A stretch of DNA of 32,257 nt, from assembly GCF_006538725.1 (NCBI RefSeq), contig NZ_BJLQ01000038.1:1-32257 (forward strand), in the 5' to 3' direction. The notes below the pieces were generated by a model that was not told where the DNA came from, made no database searches, and worked only from the letters and a program-made list of their open reading frames with translations. Below are positions 1 to 7,401 of this stretch, piece after piece; positions within the stretch are counted from its first letter, which is position 1, and each line of letters begins with the position of its first letter. The DNA comes from Cellulomonas gelida (GTDB taxonomy: Bacteria; Actinomycetota; Actinomycetes; Actinomycetales; Cellulomonadaceae). A program made the position numbers and the translations under genes.

Positions 1-220
1 CGCGCGGCGAGGCGTGGGCGCGCGGGGTGGGCGCGCGGCGAGGCGTGGGCGCGCGGGGTGGACGCGCGGCGAGGCGTGGGCGCGCGGGGTGGGCGCGCGG
101 CGAGGCGTGGGCGCGCGGGGTGGGCGCCCGGCGAGGCGTGCGCACGCGGCGTGGGCGCGTGGCGTGGGCGCGTGGCGTGGGCGAGGCGGCGAAGCGTGGG
201 CGCCGGGGTGAGCGTGGCGG
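1..220. repeat. 31-bp GC-only minisatellite, about five copies decaying into a degenerate tail
   Basis: Copies of a 31-bp unit are seen at 1-30 (partial, cut by the window edge), 31-61, 62-92, 93-123 and 124-154. The first four are nearly identical. The fifth has several substitutions, and from 155 to about 220 the pattern decays into shorter g-c-g-t-g-g-g-c-g-c-g-t-g-g style repeats. Almost all bases are G or C, with strong strand asymmetry: the plus strand is G-rich and purine-biased. Because 31 is not a multiple of 3, each copy shifts reading frame, so apparent ORFs through it are not genes. It lies immediately downstream of the HNH gene stop codon. The array probably continues leftward outside the window. 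Confidence 0.9.
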
Positions 221-1807
221 TCACGTGTGGGCGCGCAGACCGCCGTCGGGAGAGCGCGGTGGCGCTGACGTTGACGGCGTTGTCGGGGGGATGAGGGTGC
301 CTGCCTCGTGCACGCTCGCGGAGCTCCCGGCGGTGATGAAGGCCCCGTCGTCCGGTGGTGGCCCGCCCTTGCTCGGGCGCGCGGTCTGCGGTGCTGAGCT
401 CCGTGGCTCGGACCGGACGGTGCCGTCCGGCCGCGTGAACCTGTAGCGGGCGCGCGCGAGCCCGAATGAGCCGGTGCCCGTGGTGCGTGTGGTGCGTGAT
501 CTCCGAGCTCCGGGGTCGATGGCGTGGGGCGGAGGCTCCAGGCGCTCGACGTGCTCCAGGCGCTCGACGTGCAGAGACTCCTGGTGCACCACGTGGTGGT
601 GGAAGGAGCACAGGAGCGCACTGTTCTCGATGCTGGTCACTCCGCCGTCGCGTTCCCACCACTCGATGTGGTGCCCTTCGCACCACCGAGCGACGGCGTC
701 GCACCCGTTCCACGCGCACCCGCCGTCCCGAGCGACGACTGCTCGCCGCACCTCGTTGGTGATCAGGCGGGTCGTGCGTCCGAGGTCCACGGGTGTCCCC
801 TGCGCGTCGACGACGACACGCGTGAGCGCGCTGTCGCACACGAGCTGGGCGACGGCGCTCGGTGGCAGAGGCCGACCGTCCTCGTCGGTGACGGGCGGCA
901 GGCCGCGCAGCCGCTCGGCGAGCGGGACGCGATCCCCGTCGTGCAGTGCGGCGGTGAGGGCGAGCCAGGTGGGCTCACTGACGATCACCGAGACCTGCGG
1001 CGGCACCACCGCACCCGCGGCGGTTCGCGGCGAGGAGAGGAGGTCGGCGGCGAGCGCGTCCAGTGCGTCCGCCCTGCGCTGCTCCGAGGTCCTCTCGTCG
1101 TCGACCGAGGGCTTGCCCGCCACCGACTCGAGCGCGCGACGCAGGCGTGCGCCGGCCTGCAGGTCGAGGAGGCCCTTGACGTAGGTGCCGTCGGCGGTGT
1201 CCGTGAGCCACAGGTGCCGGTTCGCGCGCTGCACGGCCAGGCCGCGCTCGAGCGACACCGGGTCGGCCTGCGCGACCATCCGGTCGACGGCTCGCGCGTA
1301 CTCGCGTCCGTCGAGCCTGCGCCCGAGCGCGACGAGCGTGCCCTGCGTGTCGGGCGCTGCGAGGAACGCGGCGACGTCAGGAGTGCCGCGCGCTGCGATC
1401 TTGGCGATGACGTCGACGTGCGTGGGTGAGATCTCGGAGTCGAGGAGCGCCTGCTCGACGGCGGGCATCTGGGTGAGCGTCGCCGCCTGGCGGAGCTCGG
1501 CGCCGGCCGTGGTCGAACCGGCGCGTGAGGTCCGCGCCCGCCACGCGCTCACGGTGCGGTCGCCGCGCCGGGCCCAGTCGCGCGACTCGTCGACCGCCGC
1601 CAGCACGCGTGCACGGGCCGCGGTCAGCGCGGCACTCGCCGCGTCGATGGCGGCCAGCCGATCCCGCCGGGACTCCGGGGTCCACGTGGCCGCACGCGCA
1701 GCCTCGTCGGCCGCACGCCGCGCGACGGTGACGAGCAGCTCCCATCCGGGGACCTCGTCGCCCCGGACGGCACCGTCGAGCACCCGCGAGACCGTCGTCA
1801 CCGCCAC
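221..1807 (-). CDS. DUF222 / 13E12-repeat-type HNH endonuclease
   Basis: The product is a 528-residue protein with an N-terminal helical DUF222 region (roughly residues 20-350) and a C-terminal HNH nuclease domain (about 362-412). The metal and catalytic framework is visible: C364 and C369, H379/H380, N395, C400 and H403-H405. The start chosen is the GTG at 1807, because an AGGGGGG ribosome-binding site lies 4 nt upstream (1812-1819). The frame stays open to 1984 but has no comparable RBS there. The last 110 residues are low-complexity and basic, and include a short six-residue duplication encoded by an 18-bp repeat at 537-572. The family is common and multicopy in actinobacteria; its biological role is poorly known. 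Several 13E12-family genes of Mycobacterium tuberculosis are reported in the LexA regulon, which fits the palindrome upstream. Family call is firm, physiological role unknown. Confidence 0.9.
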   Translation of the reverse strand: MAVTTVSRVLDGAVRGDEVPGWELLVTVARRAADEAARAATWTPESRRDRLAAIDAASAALTAARARVLAAVDESRDWARRGDRTVSAWRARTSRAGSTTAGAELRQAATLTQMPAVEQALLDSEISPTHVDVIAKIAARGTPDVAAFLAAPDTQGTLVALGRRLDGREYARAVDRMVAQADPVSLERGLAVQRANRHLWLTDTADGTYVKGLLDLQAGARLRRALESVAGKPSVDDERTSEQRRADALDALAADLLSSPRTAAGAVVPPQVSVIVSEPTWLALTAALHDGDRVPLAERLRGLPPVTDEDGRPLPPSAVAQLVCDSALTRVVVDAQGTPVDLGRTTRLITNEVRRAVVARDGGCAWNGCDAVARWCEGHHIEWWERDGGVTSIENSALLCSFHHHVVHQESLHVERLEHVERLEPPPHAIDPGARRSRTTRTTGTGSFGLARARYRFTRPDGTVRSEPRSSAPQTARPSKGGPPPDDGAFITAGSSASVHEAGTLIPPTTPSTSAPPRSPDGGLRAHT

Positions 1808-1852
1808 GCCGCCCCCCCTGTTCGCCGCCTGAGTCGTTACCGACCGGACATC

Positions 1853-1876
1853 TCGTACAAGCGTACGAACGTTCGA
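1853..1876. promoter_or_regulatory. Overlapping palindromes resembling an actinobacterial SOS (LexA) box
   Basis: TCGTACAAGCGTACGA (1853-1868) is a perfect 6-4-6 inverted repeat. It overlaps a second 6-4-6 element at 1861-1876, read on the minus strand as TCGAAC-GTTC-GTACGC. The mycobacterial LexA consensus is TCGAAC-N4-GTTCGA; each element matches it at 10 of 12 arm positions. The pair lies 46-69 bp upstream of the HNH start codon at 1807, a usual operator position. A LexA role is an inference; another dimeric repressor could use the same palindromes. Confidence 0.5.
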
Positions 1877-2152
1877 TGTGCGCGGGGCGGGCGCGGCAAC
1901 TTCTGTGGACAACGAGGAGTCACTCCATCCGGGCGGGGTGCGGCGCAGGTCGTCGGCGCCTGGATACCGGACTGCGGGCACCACCCACGGGTCGAGCAGA
2001 ACGAGGCGCTCCGCGCCGTCGGCAGGTCATACCGCGGAGGGAGGGCACGACGCGCGTGTCCACCCGTGCGGGGGGACACGGTGCGACGCCGTGCGTCCGT
2101 GGTAGCCGCAGGTCGAGACGGCGGGGGGAGTCGCGCGGCACGCGACCGCGGC

Positions 2153-2158
2153 TACCGT
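2153..2158 (+). promoter_or_regulatory. -10 hexamer for a probably leaderless vanX-like transcript
   Basis: TACCGT ends 7 nt before the GTG start at 2166 and there is no Shine-Dalgarno sequence between them. Transcription would begin at or next to the start codon. No convincing -35 element is visible. The preceding 1877-2152 holds nothing else I can support. Confidence 0.5.
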
Positions 2159-2165
2159 CGCCGAC

Positions 2166-2810
2166 GTGTCCCTGACCTGCACCGACGTCGTCCTCCTGAG
2201 CGACCCGCGCGTGGCGGCCGTGCCCGTGCGGGACTGCCGCGAGCCGCTCGTCGTCGCCCCCGTGCCGCGGCTGCACCCGACCCCCGACCGTGCCGCCGGT
2301 GGGCTGGTGCGGGCCGGTGTCGCGCGGCGCCTCGCGCGCGCGGACTGCGCCCTCCCCCCGGGCGTGCACCTCGTGCTCGCGGAGGGCTGGCGCAGCCCTG
2401 CCGCGCAGGCCGCGATCGTCGAGCGGTACCGGTCGGCCGTCCGTGCCGGCCACCCGGACGCCGATGAGGACGAGGTCGAACGCCTCACGAGCCGGTACGT
2501 GTCCCCCGTGTCGGTCGCGCCGCACGTCGCCGGGGCGGCGGTCGACGTCACCCTCGTCGACGACGCCGGGCGCGAGCTCGACCTCGGGTGCCCGCTCGAC
2601 GCGACACCGGAGGAGAGCGACGGGCGCTGCTTCACCGCTGCGCAGGTGCCGCCCGCCGCGCGCGTGCTGCGGACCGCGCTCGGCGAGGTGATGGCGGGCG
2701 CGGGCTTCGTCAACTACCCCACCGAGTGGTGGCACTGGAGCGTCGGCGACCGCTACTGGGCGCTGGTCACCGCGCAGCCCGCGGCCGTGTACGGGCCGGT
2801 GACGGCGTGA
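2166..2810 (+). CDS. VanX-like D-alanyl-D-alanine dipeptidase (peptidase M15D)
   Basis: This 214-residue zinc D,D-dipeptidase is predicted to hydrolyse D-Ala-D-Ala dipeptide. VanX landmarks align with correct spacing: R76 in E-G-W-R-S, zinc ligands H120 and D127 in A-P-H-V-A-G-A-A-V-D, and E187-W-W-H190 holding the catalytic Glu and third zinc ligand. The family pattern is SxHxxGxAxD; here the Ser two residues before the first His is Ala, a small deviation. No signal peptide is seen, so it is cytoplasmic like VanX. It is the first gene of a three-gene unit; its stop overlaps the GTG of the racemase by 4 bp. The GTG start at 2166 is supported by the -10 hexamer 7 nt upstream. It could serve resistance-type pool cleansing or simple dipeptide recycling (DdpX-like); the sequence alone does not decide. 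Confidence 0.85.
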   Translation: MSLTCTDVVLLSDPRVAAVPVRDCREPLVVAPVPRLHPTPDRAAGGLVRAGVARRLARADCALPPGVHLVLAEGWRSPAAQAAIVERYRSAVRAGHPDADEDEVERLTSRYVSPVSVAPHVAGAAVDVTLVDDAGRELDLGCPLDATPEESDGRCFTAAQVPPAARVLRTALGEVMAGAGFVNYPTEWWHWSVGDRYWALVTAQPAAVYGPVTA

Positions 2811-3991
2811 GTGCGACGCTCTGCGAGTCGCGGACGGGACCACTGGCGACGCTCGCCACCACGCGCCCGGTCCTCACCGTGCGGCTCGACGCGGTCGCGT
2901 ACAACACGCGCGTCCTCGCGGCCCGGGCACGGCGGCTCATGGCCGTCGTCAAGGCTGACGGGTTCGGGCTGGGTGGCGCCGACGTCGCACGCACGGCCCT
3001 CGCGCACGGTGCGCGCGCACTGGGCGTCGCGACGCTCACGGAGGCCGTCGAGCTGCGCACCGCCGGGATCGGCGCACCCCTGCTGAGCTGGCTCGACGCC
3101 CCGGGCGCGGACCCGTCCGACGCCGTGCTGCACGGCGTCGACGTGGCCGTGCCGAGCCTCGGGCACCTCGAGGCCGCAGTGGCGGCCGGGCGGCGTACGG
3201 GTCGGGCCGTCGCCGTGCACCTGTACCTGGACTGCGGGACGGCGCGCGACGGCTGCGCGCCCGAGCTGTGGCCCGCGCTGTGCGCCGCGGCGTGGCGCGC
3301 CGAGCTGACCGGTGCGGTGCGCGTCGTGGGGGTCATGGGCCACCTGGCGTGCGCGGCGAGCCTCGACCCGCAGGCCAACGCGGACGCCACGGCCCGCTTC
3401 GTGCACGGCGTCGCGCGGGCGCGCGCCGCCGGCCTGCGCCCGGCGCTGCGGCACCTGGGTGCGACAGCCGCGGTGCTGGGCCTGCCGGCGACCCGGTTCG
3501 ACCTGTCACGCGTCGGTGCAGGCCTCGTCGGGATCGACCCGACCGGCCGGTGCCCCGTGCTGCACGCGGTCGCGCAGGTGACCGCCCCCGTGGTGCAGGT
3601 GCGTGACGTCGGCGCCGGGGTCGGCGTCGGGTACGAGCACACGTACCGCACGCCCGCCCCGACGCGCCTGGCGCTGCTGCCGCTCGGCTACGCCGACGGC
3701 CTGCCCGTGACCGCGTCGGGACGCGCGCAGGTGCTCGTCCACGGCCAGCGACGGCCGCTCGCGGGGCGAGTGTCCATGGACCAGGTCGTCGTCGACGTGG
3801 GCGACCTGCCGGTGCGGACCGGCGACGTCGTCACCGTCATCGGCACGGGCGACGACCTCGCCCCCACGCTCACCGAGTGGGCCGGCTGGGCGGGCACCCT
3901 CCCGCACGAGCTGCTCACCGGCCTGGGCCGCCGCCTCGTGCGGCACGTCGTGCCCGCACCCCCGTCCACCAGCCCCGAGGAGCTCGCGTGA
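2807..3991 (+). CDS. Divergent alanine racemase family protein (possible serine racemase)
   Basis: The product is a 394-residue fold-type III PLP racemase. The PLP-lysine motif reads V-V-K-A-D-G-F-G-L-G instead of the usual V-K-A-x-A-Y-G-H-G. The region equivalent to D-T-G-M-G-R-L-G reads D-C-G-T-A-R-D-G, keeping the Arg. L-G-Y-A-D-G, carrying the catalytic Tyr, and the R-V-S-M-D-Q motif are intact. Near the C-terminus T-L-P-H-E-L replaces the usual T-x-x-Y-E, so the Tyr that normally helps hold the PLP phosphate is His. The GTG at 2807 was chosen because it overlaps the preceding TGA by 4 bp, indicating translational coupling; the frame is open further upstream but inside the dipeptidase gene. 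The deviations suggest a specialised paralogue rather than the housekeeping enzyme. With a VanX-like peptidase and a ligase on either side, D-Ala or D-Ser supply for a dipeptide is the likely job. Confidence 0.82.
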   Translation: MSATLCESRTGPLATLATTRPVLTVRLDAVAYNTRVLAARARRLMAVVKADGFGLGGADVARTALAHGARALGVATLTEAVELRTAGIGAPLLSWLDAPGADPSDAVLHGVDVAVPSLGHLEAAVAAGRRTGRAVAVHLYLDCGTARDGCAPELWPALCAAAWRAELTGAVRVVGVMGHLACAASLDPQANADATARFVHGVARARAAGLRPALRHLGATAAVLGLPATRFDLSRVGAGLVGIDPTGRCPVLHAVAQVTAPVVQVRDVGAGVGVGYEHTYRTPAPTRLALLPLGYADGLPVTASGRAQVLVHGQRRPLAGRVSMDQVVVDVGDLPVRTGDVVTVIGTGDDLAPTLTEWAGWAGTLPHELLTGLGRRLVRHVVPAPPSTSPEELA

Positions 3992-4989
3992 CCACCGACC
4001 TGCAGCACGACCCCGTGACCTCCTCGAGCGTGCCGCGGTGCCGCGTCGCGGTCGTCGGCGGCGGCGCCAACGCCGAGCACGACGTGTCGCTCGCGTCCGC
4101 CGCAGCCGTCCGCGCCGCGCTGGCGCCCACGCACGACGTCGTCGAGCTGACGGTCGCGCGCGACGGGTCGTGGTCGAGCGGCGGGAGGGCGCTGACGTTC
4201 GCGCAGGCCGTGGGGCTCGTCGCGACGTGCGACGTGCTGCTGCCCGCCGTGCACGGCCTGCACGGCGAGGACGGGACGCTCGCGGCGCTGGCCGACCTCG
4301 CCGACGTGGCGTGCGTCGGGTCGGGGGTGCGGGCGGGCGCCGTCGGCATGGACAAGTGGCTGACGAAGCTCGTCGCGGCCGCTGTGGGGGTCGCCGTCGC
4401 CGACGGGCGGGTCGTGCGCGGCGTCGCCGAGGCGTGCGCGGACCCGCGGCTCCCGGCGGTGGTCAAGCCGGTGTCGAGCGGGTCGAGCCACGGGGTGCGG
4501 CACGTCGAGACCGCCGCCGAGCTCGCGGACGCCGTGGCCGCCGCGCTCGAGCTCGACGACCGCGTGCTCGTCGAGGAGGTCGTGGCGGGCCGCGAGATCG
4601 ACGTGGCCGTGCTGCGTCGCGCCGACGGCACGACCCTCGTCTCCCCCGCCCTGGAGATCGGGCACGCGGGCGCCGTCTTCGACACCGCGACCAAGTACGA
4701 CGGCAGCGCGCGGTTCGTCGTGCCCGCGGCGCTCGACCCGGCGGACGCCGATGCGCTCGCCCACGCCGCGCTGACGGTGGTCGACGCGCTGGGCTGCGAC
4801 GGCGTGGCGCGCGTCGACTTCTTCCTCACCGTGCACGGCCCGGTCCTCAACGAGGTCAACACCATGCCGGGAATGACGGCGCACTCCCAGGTCCCGGTGA
4901 TGTTCGCCGGGGCCGGCCTGACGTACGACGAGCTCGTCGGCGAGCTCGTCGCGCAGGCGTGCACGCGGCACGCTGCGCGCAAGTCGTGA
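3988..4989 (+). CDS. D-Ala-D-X ligase (D-alanine--D-alanine or D-serine ligase), ATP-grasp
   Basis: This 333-residue member of the Ddl/Van ligase family joins two D-amino acids using ATP. Visible motifs are N-A-E-H-D-V-S near residue 31, A-V-H-G-L-H-G-E-D-G-T, the ATP-grasp K-P-V-S-S-G-S-S-H-G-V, an omega-loop K-Y-D-G followed by V-V-P-A, and the C-terminal E-V-N-T-M-P-G-M-T. The E-H-D-V-S and K-P-V-x-S-G-S-S strings look closer to the Van-type branch than to E. coli DdlB. The Lys-Tyr in the omega-loop argues against D-Ala-D-Lac specificity, since VanA and VanB have His there; D-Ala or D-Ser is expected at the second position. It starts at GTG 3988, overlapping the racemase stop by 4 bp. No VanH, VanR or VanS partner is adjacent. 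Confidence 0.85.
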   Translation: MTTDLQHDPVTSSSVPRCRVAVVGGGANAEHDVSLASAAAVRAALAPTHDVVELTVARDGSWSSGGRALTFAQAVGLVATCDVLLPAVHGLHGEDGTLAALADLADVACVGSGVRAGAVGMDKWLTKLVAAAVGVAVADGRVVRGVAEACADPRLPAVVKPVSSGSSHGVRHVETAAELADAVAAALELDDRVLVEEVVAGREIDVAVLRRADGTTLVSPALEIGHAGAVFDTATKYDGSARFVVPAALDPADADALAHAALTVVDALGCDGVARVDFFLTVHGPVLNEVNTMPGMTAHSQVPVMFAGAGLTYDELVGELVAQACTRHAARKS

Positions 4990-5100
4990 CGGCGGCGAGC
5001 GACCGGGTGACGCTCCCGTAGGCCGCAGCCTGCCGGCGTGGGCCGTGCCCACCGTGCGGAATGCCCCGAAATCCACCCGTGTCGGGCGGTGCTGCTCTAC

Positions 5101-5106
5101 TACGCT
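5101..5106 (+). promoter_or_regulatory. Candidate -10 (TACGCT) for the FHA/HTH gene
   Basis: TACGCT lies about 77 nt before the GTG at 5183, implying a 5' leader of about 70 nt that ends in an AGGGGG ribosome-binding site (5172-5177). Unlike several neighbours, this gene is therefore not predicted to be leaderless. No strong -35 is seen. The interval 4990-5100 shows no other feature. Confidence 0.3.
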
Positions 5107-5182
5107 GACGCGTTCGCACGATGAGGACGCGCGTCAGTCACTGGCGAGCCGGTCACGACGCGCGAGACAGCAGGGGGCTGTT

Positions 5183-5854
5183 GTGGTGGAGAACCTGATC
5201 ACGATTCAAGCGCCGTGCCTGGCCGGGGAACCGGCTCGGCAGGTCACGGTGAGGGCCGGGCAGTCCGCGTCGGTCGGGGTGTGCCGGTGCCGTGCGTGCG
5301 ACCTGAGCCTGAGGATCGACGACGACCTCACGCCGGCGTTCACCGCGCAGGTGACGGCGACGGACGGCTACTGGCTCGTCAGCAACCTCTCGGACGACCA
5401 GCCGATGCGGATCATGAACATGGAGGACCCCTACCAGTACTTCGTCGTCGAGCCTGCCCGGCAGCGCGTCCCGGTCCCGTTCGAGCTGTCGCAGATCGGC
5501 TCGACCAGCGCGCCCGGCGACTCGATGGTCACGGTGTTCGGTCCCGAGCCGACGCTCCTGGAGGCAGGCGTGCCGGCGTGCAGCGCGGCGCCGACCGGCC
5601 CCCTGCTCGACTCGCGTGCCACGTACCACCGGGTGCTGCGTGAGCTGTGCCGACCCCGGCTGTCGGGTTCGCTCAGCGCACCCCTTCCCACGTCCTCGGA
5701 GATCGGCAGCAGGTTGAGCGGGGGACGCCGGCGGCTCAGCGCCCGGGCGGTGGACGCGCACATCCGGTACGTCAGCGCGAAGCTCGAGCTGCCGCAGGGT
5801 GCGGGGCGGGAGGCGCTCGTCGCGGTCGCCATCCGGCTGGGCGTGGTGCAGTGA
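5183..5854 (+). CDS. FHA-like protein with C-terminal winged-helix/HTH segment
   Basis: The protein is 223 residues long. The first 130 are beta-rich and resemble a divergent FHA fold: V-R-A-G-Q-S-A-S-V-G, then D-L-S-L-R-I-D-D-D-L-T-P, G-Y-W-L-V-S-N-L-S, P-V-P-F-E-L-S and V-F-G-P-E-P. The classic FHA signature residues are not all present, so phosphothreonine binding is uncertain. The last 55 residues (T-S-S-E-I-G-S-R-L through A-V-D-A-H-I-R-Y-V-S-A-K-L-E-L) look like a DNA-binding helix-turn-helix of the LuxR/effector-domain kind. The start is GTG 5183 with AGGGGG 5 nt upstream. The frame continues back to 5045 without an RBS. The gene is monocistronic and convergent with the ABC exporter. 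It is likely a transcription factor responding to a Ser/Thr kinase signal, by inference only. Confidence 0.6.
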   Translation: MVENLITIQAPCLAGEPARQVTVRAGQSASVGVCRCRACDLSLRIDDDLTPAFTAQVTATDGYWLVSNLSDDQPMRIMNMEDPYQYFVVEPARQRVPVPFELSQIGSTSAPGDSMVTVFGPEPTLLEAGVPACSAAPTGPLLDSRATYHRVLRELCRPRLSGSLSAPLPTSSEIGSRLSGGRRRLSARAVDAHIRYVSAKLELPQGAGREALVAVAIRLGVVQ

Positions 5855-5858
5855 CGCC

Positions 5859-5878
5859 CGGGGCGCCCCGGGGCGCCC
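5859..5878. terminator. GC-only palindrome between convergent genes
   Basis: GGGCGCCCCGGGGCGCCC (5861-5878) is a perfect 18-bp palindrome made of tandem ggggcgcc units. It lies between the stop of the FHA/HTH gene (5854) and the stop of the exporter permease (5882). It has no T-tract. A role as bidirectional terminator is inferred from its position. Confidence 0.4.
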
Positions 5879-5881
5879 GCG

Positions 5882-6610
5882 TCAGGCATCGCGCCGGGTG
5901 AACGTCACGCCCGCCGCACCGACGAGCGCTGCCGCCCACGCCGCGAGCACGCCCAGCCCTGCCCAGCGCGGCAGCGGGTGCGTGCCCTCGGGCAGCCCGA
6001 CCGCGCTGAGCGCGGCGTCATGGGGGAGCAGGGCGATCAGGTCGGGCAGGGCGCCGCGCAGCGTCGGCGCGACGAGCAGCCCGGCGACGACGAGCACGAC
6101 GAGCGGCAGGACCGCACCTCGGGCCAGCACCGCGAGCCCGAACGCGACGACCGGCACGAGCGTGTAGACGGCGACGAGCGCGACGACGTCCACCGCCGCG
6201 GCGCCGGGCGTGAGCGTGCCCTCCGCGAGCAGGCCGGAGTGCTGGACGAGGTGTGCCGGCACGACGACGACGACCGCGGCAGCCGCGCTCGCGGCGGTCA
6301 CGGCGACCAGTTGTGCGCCGAACAGCCGCGGCCGGTCCGGGACCGCGAGCAGGCTGACGCGCAGCTGCCCGTTCAGGTACTCGGTGCCGGCCGCGAGCGC
6401 GCCGAGCGCGGCGAGCACGTAGACCGGCGCGAGCATGACGCCGCCGATCTGGCCGAGCGGGGTGCCGCCGTCGGAGCCGGCGACCCGCACGGTGTCGTCG
6501 CGGGCCAGCAGTGCGAGCACCAGCTGGGCGACGAGTGCCAGGCCCACCACGGTCCACGTCGAGGCCAGCGTGCGGACCTTGTCGAGCTCGCCCGCGACGA
6601 CCGCGCTCAC
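5882..6610 (-). CDS. ABC-2 type permease subunit (LanE/G or BcrB-like), distal
   Basis: This is a 242-residue integral membrane protein with about six hydrophobic segments, starting with a cytoplasmic E-L-D-K-V-R-T-L-A-S-T-W segment typical of ABC-2 permeases (E-x-x-K-x-R-S-x-x-S-x-W). A T-E-Y-x-N-G-Q-L-R-x-S-L-L-A-V-P-x-R segment follows the second helix, matching its sister subunit (Q-E-L-R-G-R-Q-L-R-T-S-L-L-A-V-P). It starts at GTG 6610, overlapping the upstream permease stop by 4 bp. It is last in the kinase-ATPase-permease-permease unit. The substrate is unknown; a peptide antibiotic is plausible given two distinct small permeases and the linked two-component system. Confidence 0.8.
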   Translation of the reverse strand: MSAVVAGELDKVRTLASTWTVVGLALVAQLVLALLARDDTVRVAGSDGGTPLGQIGGVMLAPVYVLAALGALAAGTEYLNGQLRVSLLAVPDRPRLFGAQLVAVTAASAAAAVVVVVPAHLVQHSGLLAEGTLTPGAAAVDVVALVAVYTLVPVVAFGLAVLARGAVLPLVVLVVAGLLVAPTLRGALPDLIALLPHDAALSAVGLPEGTHPLPRWAGLGVLAAWAAALVGAAGVTFTRRDA

Positions 6611-7401
6611 GGCGCGTCCCGTCGCGCGAGCGAGGCGCCCGCGCCCGCTCCCGTGACGAGGACCCAGGCGACCAGGACGAGCACCGCGAGCACGGGGCCC
6701 GAGGTCAGGTCCGGGGTCGAGACGGGGTCCAGCAGCAGGTTCCGGCCGGCGCTCACGGGCAGCCACCGGTCGAGCCCCGGTGCCACCAGCTGGCCCATGG
6801 TCACCGTCGTCAGGATGACGGCGGCCACGACGGCGACGACGATGCTCCGCGCGGCGAGCGTGATCGCGTACGTCACGAGGCACAGGGCGACCGCGAACGC
6901 GATGAACCGCGCCTGAGCGGACAGGGCCGCGGGGCTCACGACGAGGCCCGGCTTCCACTCCTGGACGGCGAGGTGGGTGAACACGGCGGACACGAGGGCG
7001 ACGAGGGAGGCGGGCACGAGCAGGAAGACGGTCGCGGCGACGAGCTTCGCCGTCATGAGGCGTCCGCGCGCGGGCACCGCGAGCAGGCTCGTGCGCAGCT
7101 GGCGGCCGCGGAGCTCCTGGCCGGCGACCACGGCCGCGACCACGGGCAGGAAGATGCACATCTGGAGCGACGACGCGACGAGGCTCTCGAGCATCGCCTG
7201 CTCCGCCTCCTGAGGCTGCCCGACGAAGATCTCGATCATGCCGTCGGGCGTGATCGCGGCGACGGCGTCGGCGTACAGCGACAACGAGAGCGCGCTCACC
7301 AGGACCTGGATCGCCAGCACGGCGCCGAGCGTGAGCCACACGCTGCGCAGCGTGACGATCTTCGTGAGCTCGGCACGCGCCACCGCGAGCAGGGCGCTCA
7401 T
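6607..7401 (-). CDS. ABC-2 type permease subunit, proximal
   Basis: The product is a 264-residue membrane protein with about six transmembrane helices. The N-terminus (A-R-A-E-L-T-K-I-V-T-L-R-S-V-W) is the cytoplasmic coupling segment typical of this class. After the second helix comes Q-E-L-R-G-R-Q-L-R-T-S-L-L-A-V-P-A-R-G-R, shared with the distal subunit, so the two are diverged paralogues that probably form a heterodimer. ATG 7401 overlaps the ATPase stop in an ATGA arrangement, indicating coupling. An exporter with one ATPase and two different permeases of about 240-260 residues is the architecture of LanFEG immunity transporters. That parallel is suggestive, not proof. Confidence 0.82.
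   Translation of the reverse strand: MSALLAVARAELTKIVTLRSVWLTLGAVLAIQVLVSALSLSLYADAVAAITPDGMIEIFVGQPQEAEQAMLESLVASSLQMCIFLPVVAAVVAGQELRGRQLRTSLLAVPARGRLMTAKLVAATVFLLVPASLVALVSAVFTHLAVQEWKPGLVVSPAALSAQARFIAFAVALCLVTYAITLAARSIVVAVVAAVILTTVTMGQLVAPGLDRWLPVSAGRNLLLDPVSTPDLTSGPVLAVLVLVAWVLVTGAGAGASLARRDAP

Noticed and set aside
1..220. CRISPR array
   Set aside because: The units are contiguous with no unique spacers, and no cas gene is present; it is a minisatellite.
14..446. Gly/Arg/Ala-rich ORFs across the 31-bp repeats
   Set aside because: The period is not a multiple of three and the frames overlap the end of the HNH gene; no RBS or family.
3988..4989. D-Ala-D-Lac ligase (VanA/B-type glycopeptide resistance)
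   Set aside because: The omega-loop has Lys-Tyr rather than the His-bearing loop of VanA/VanB, and no VanH dehydrogenase is present.
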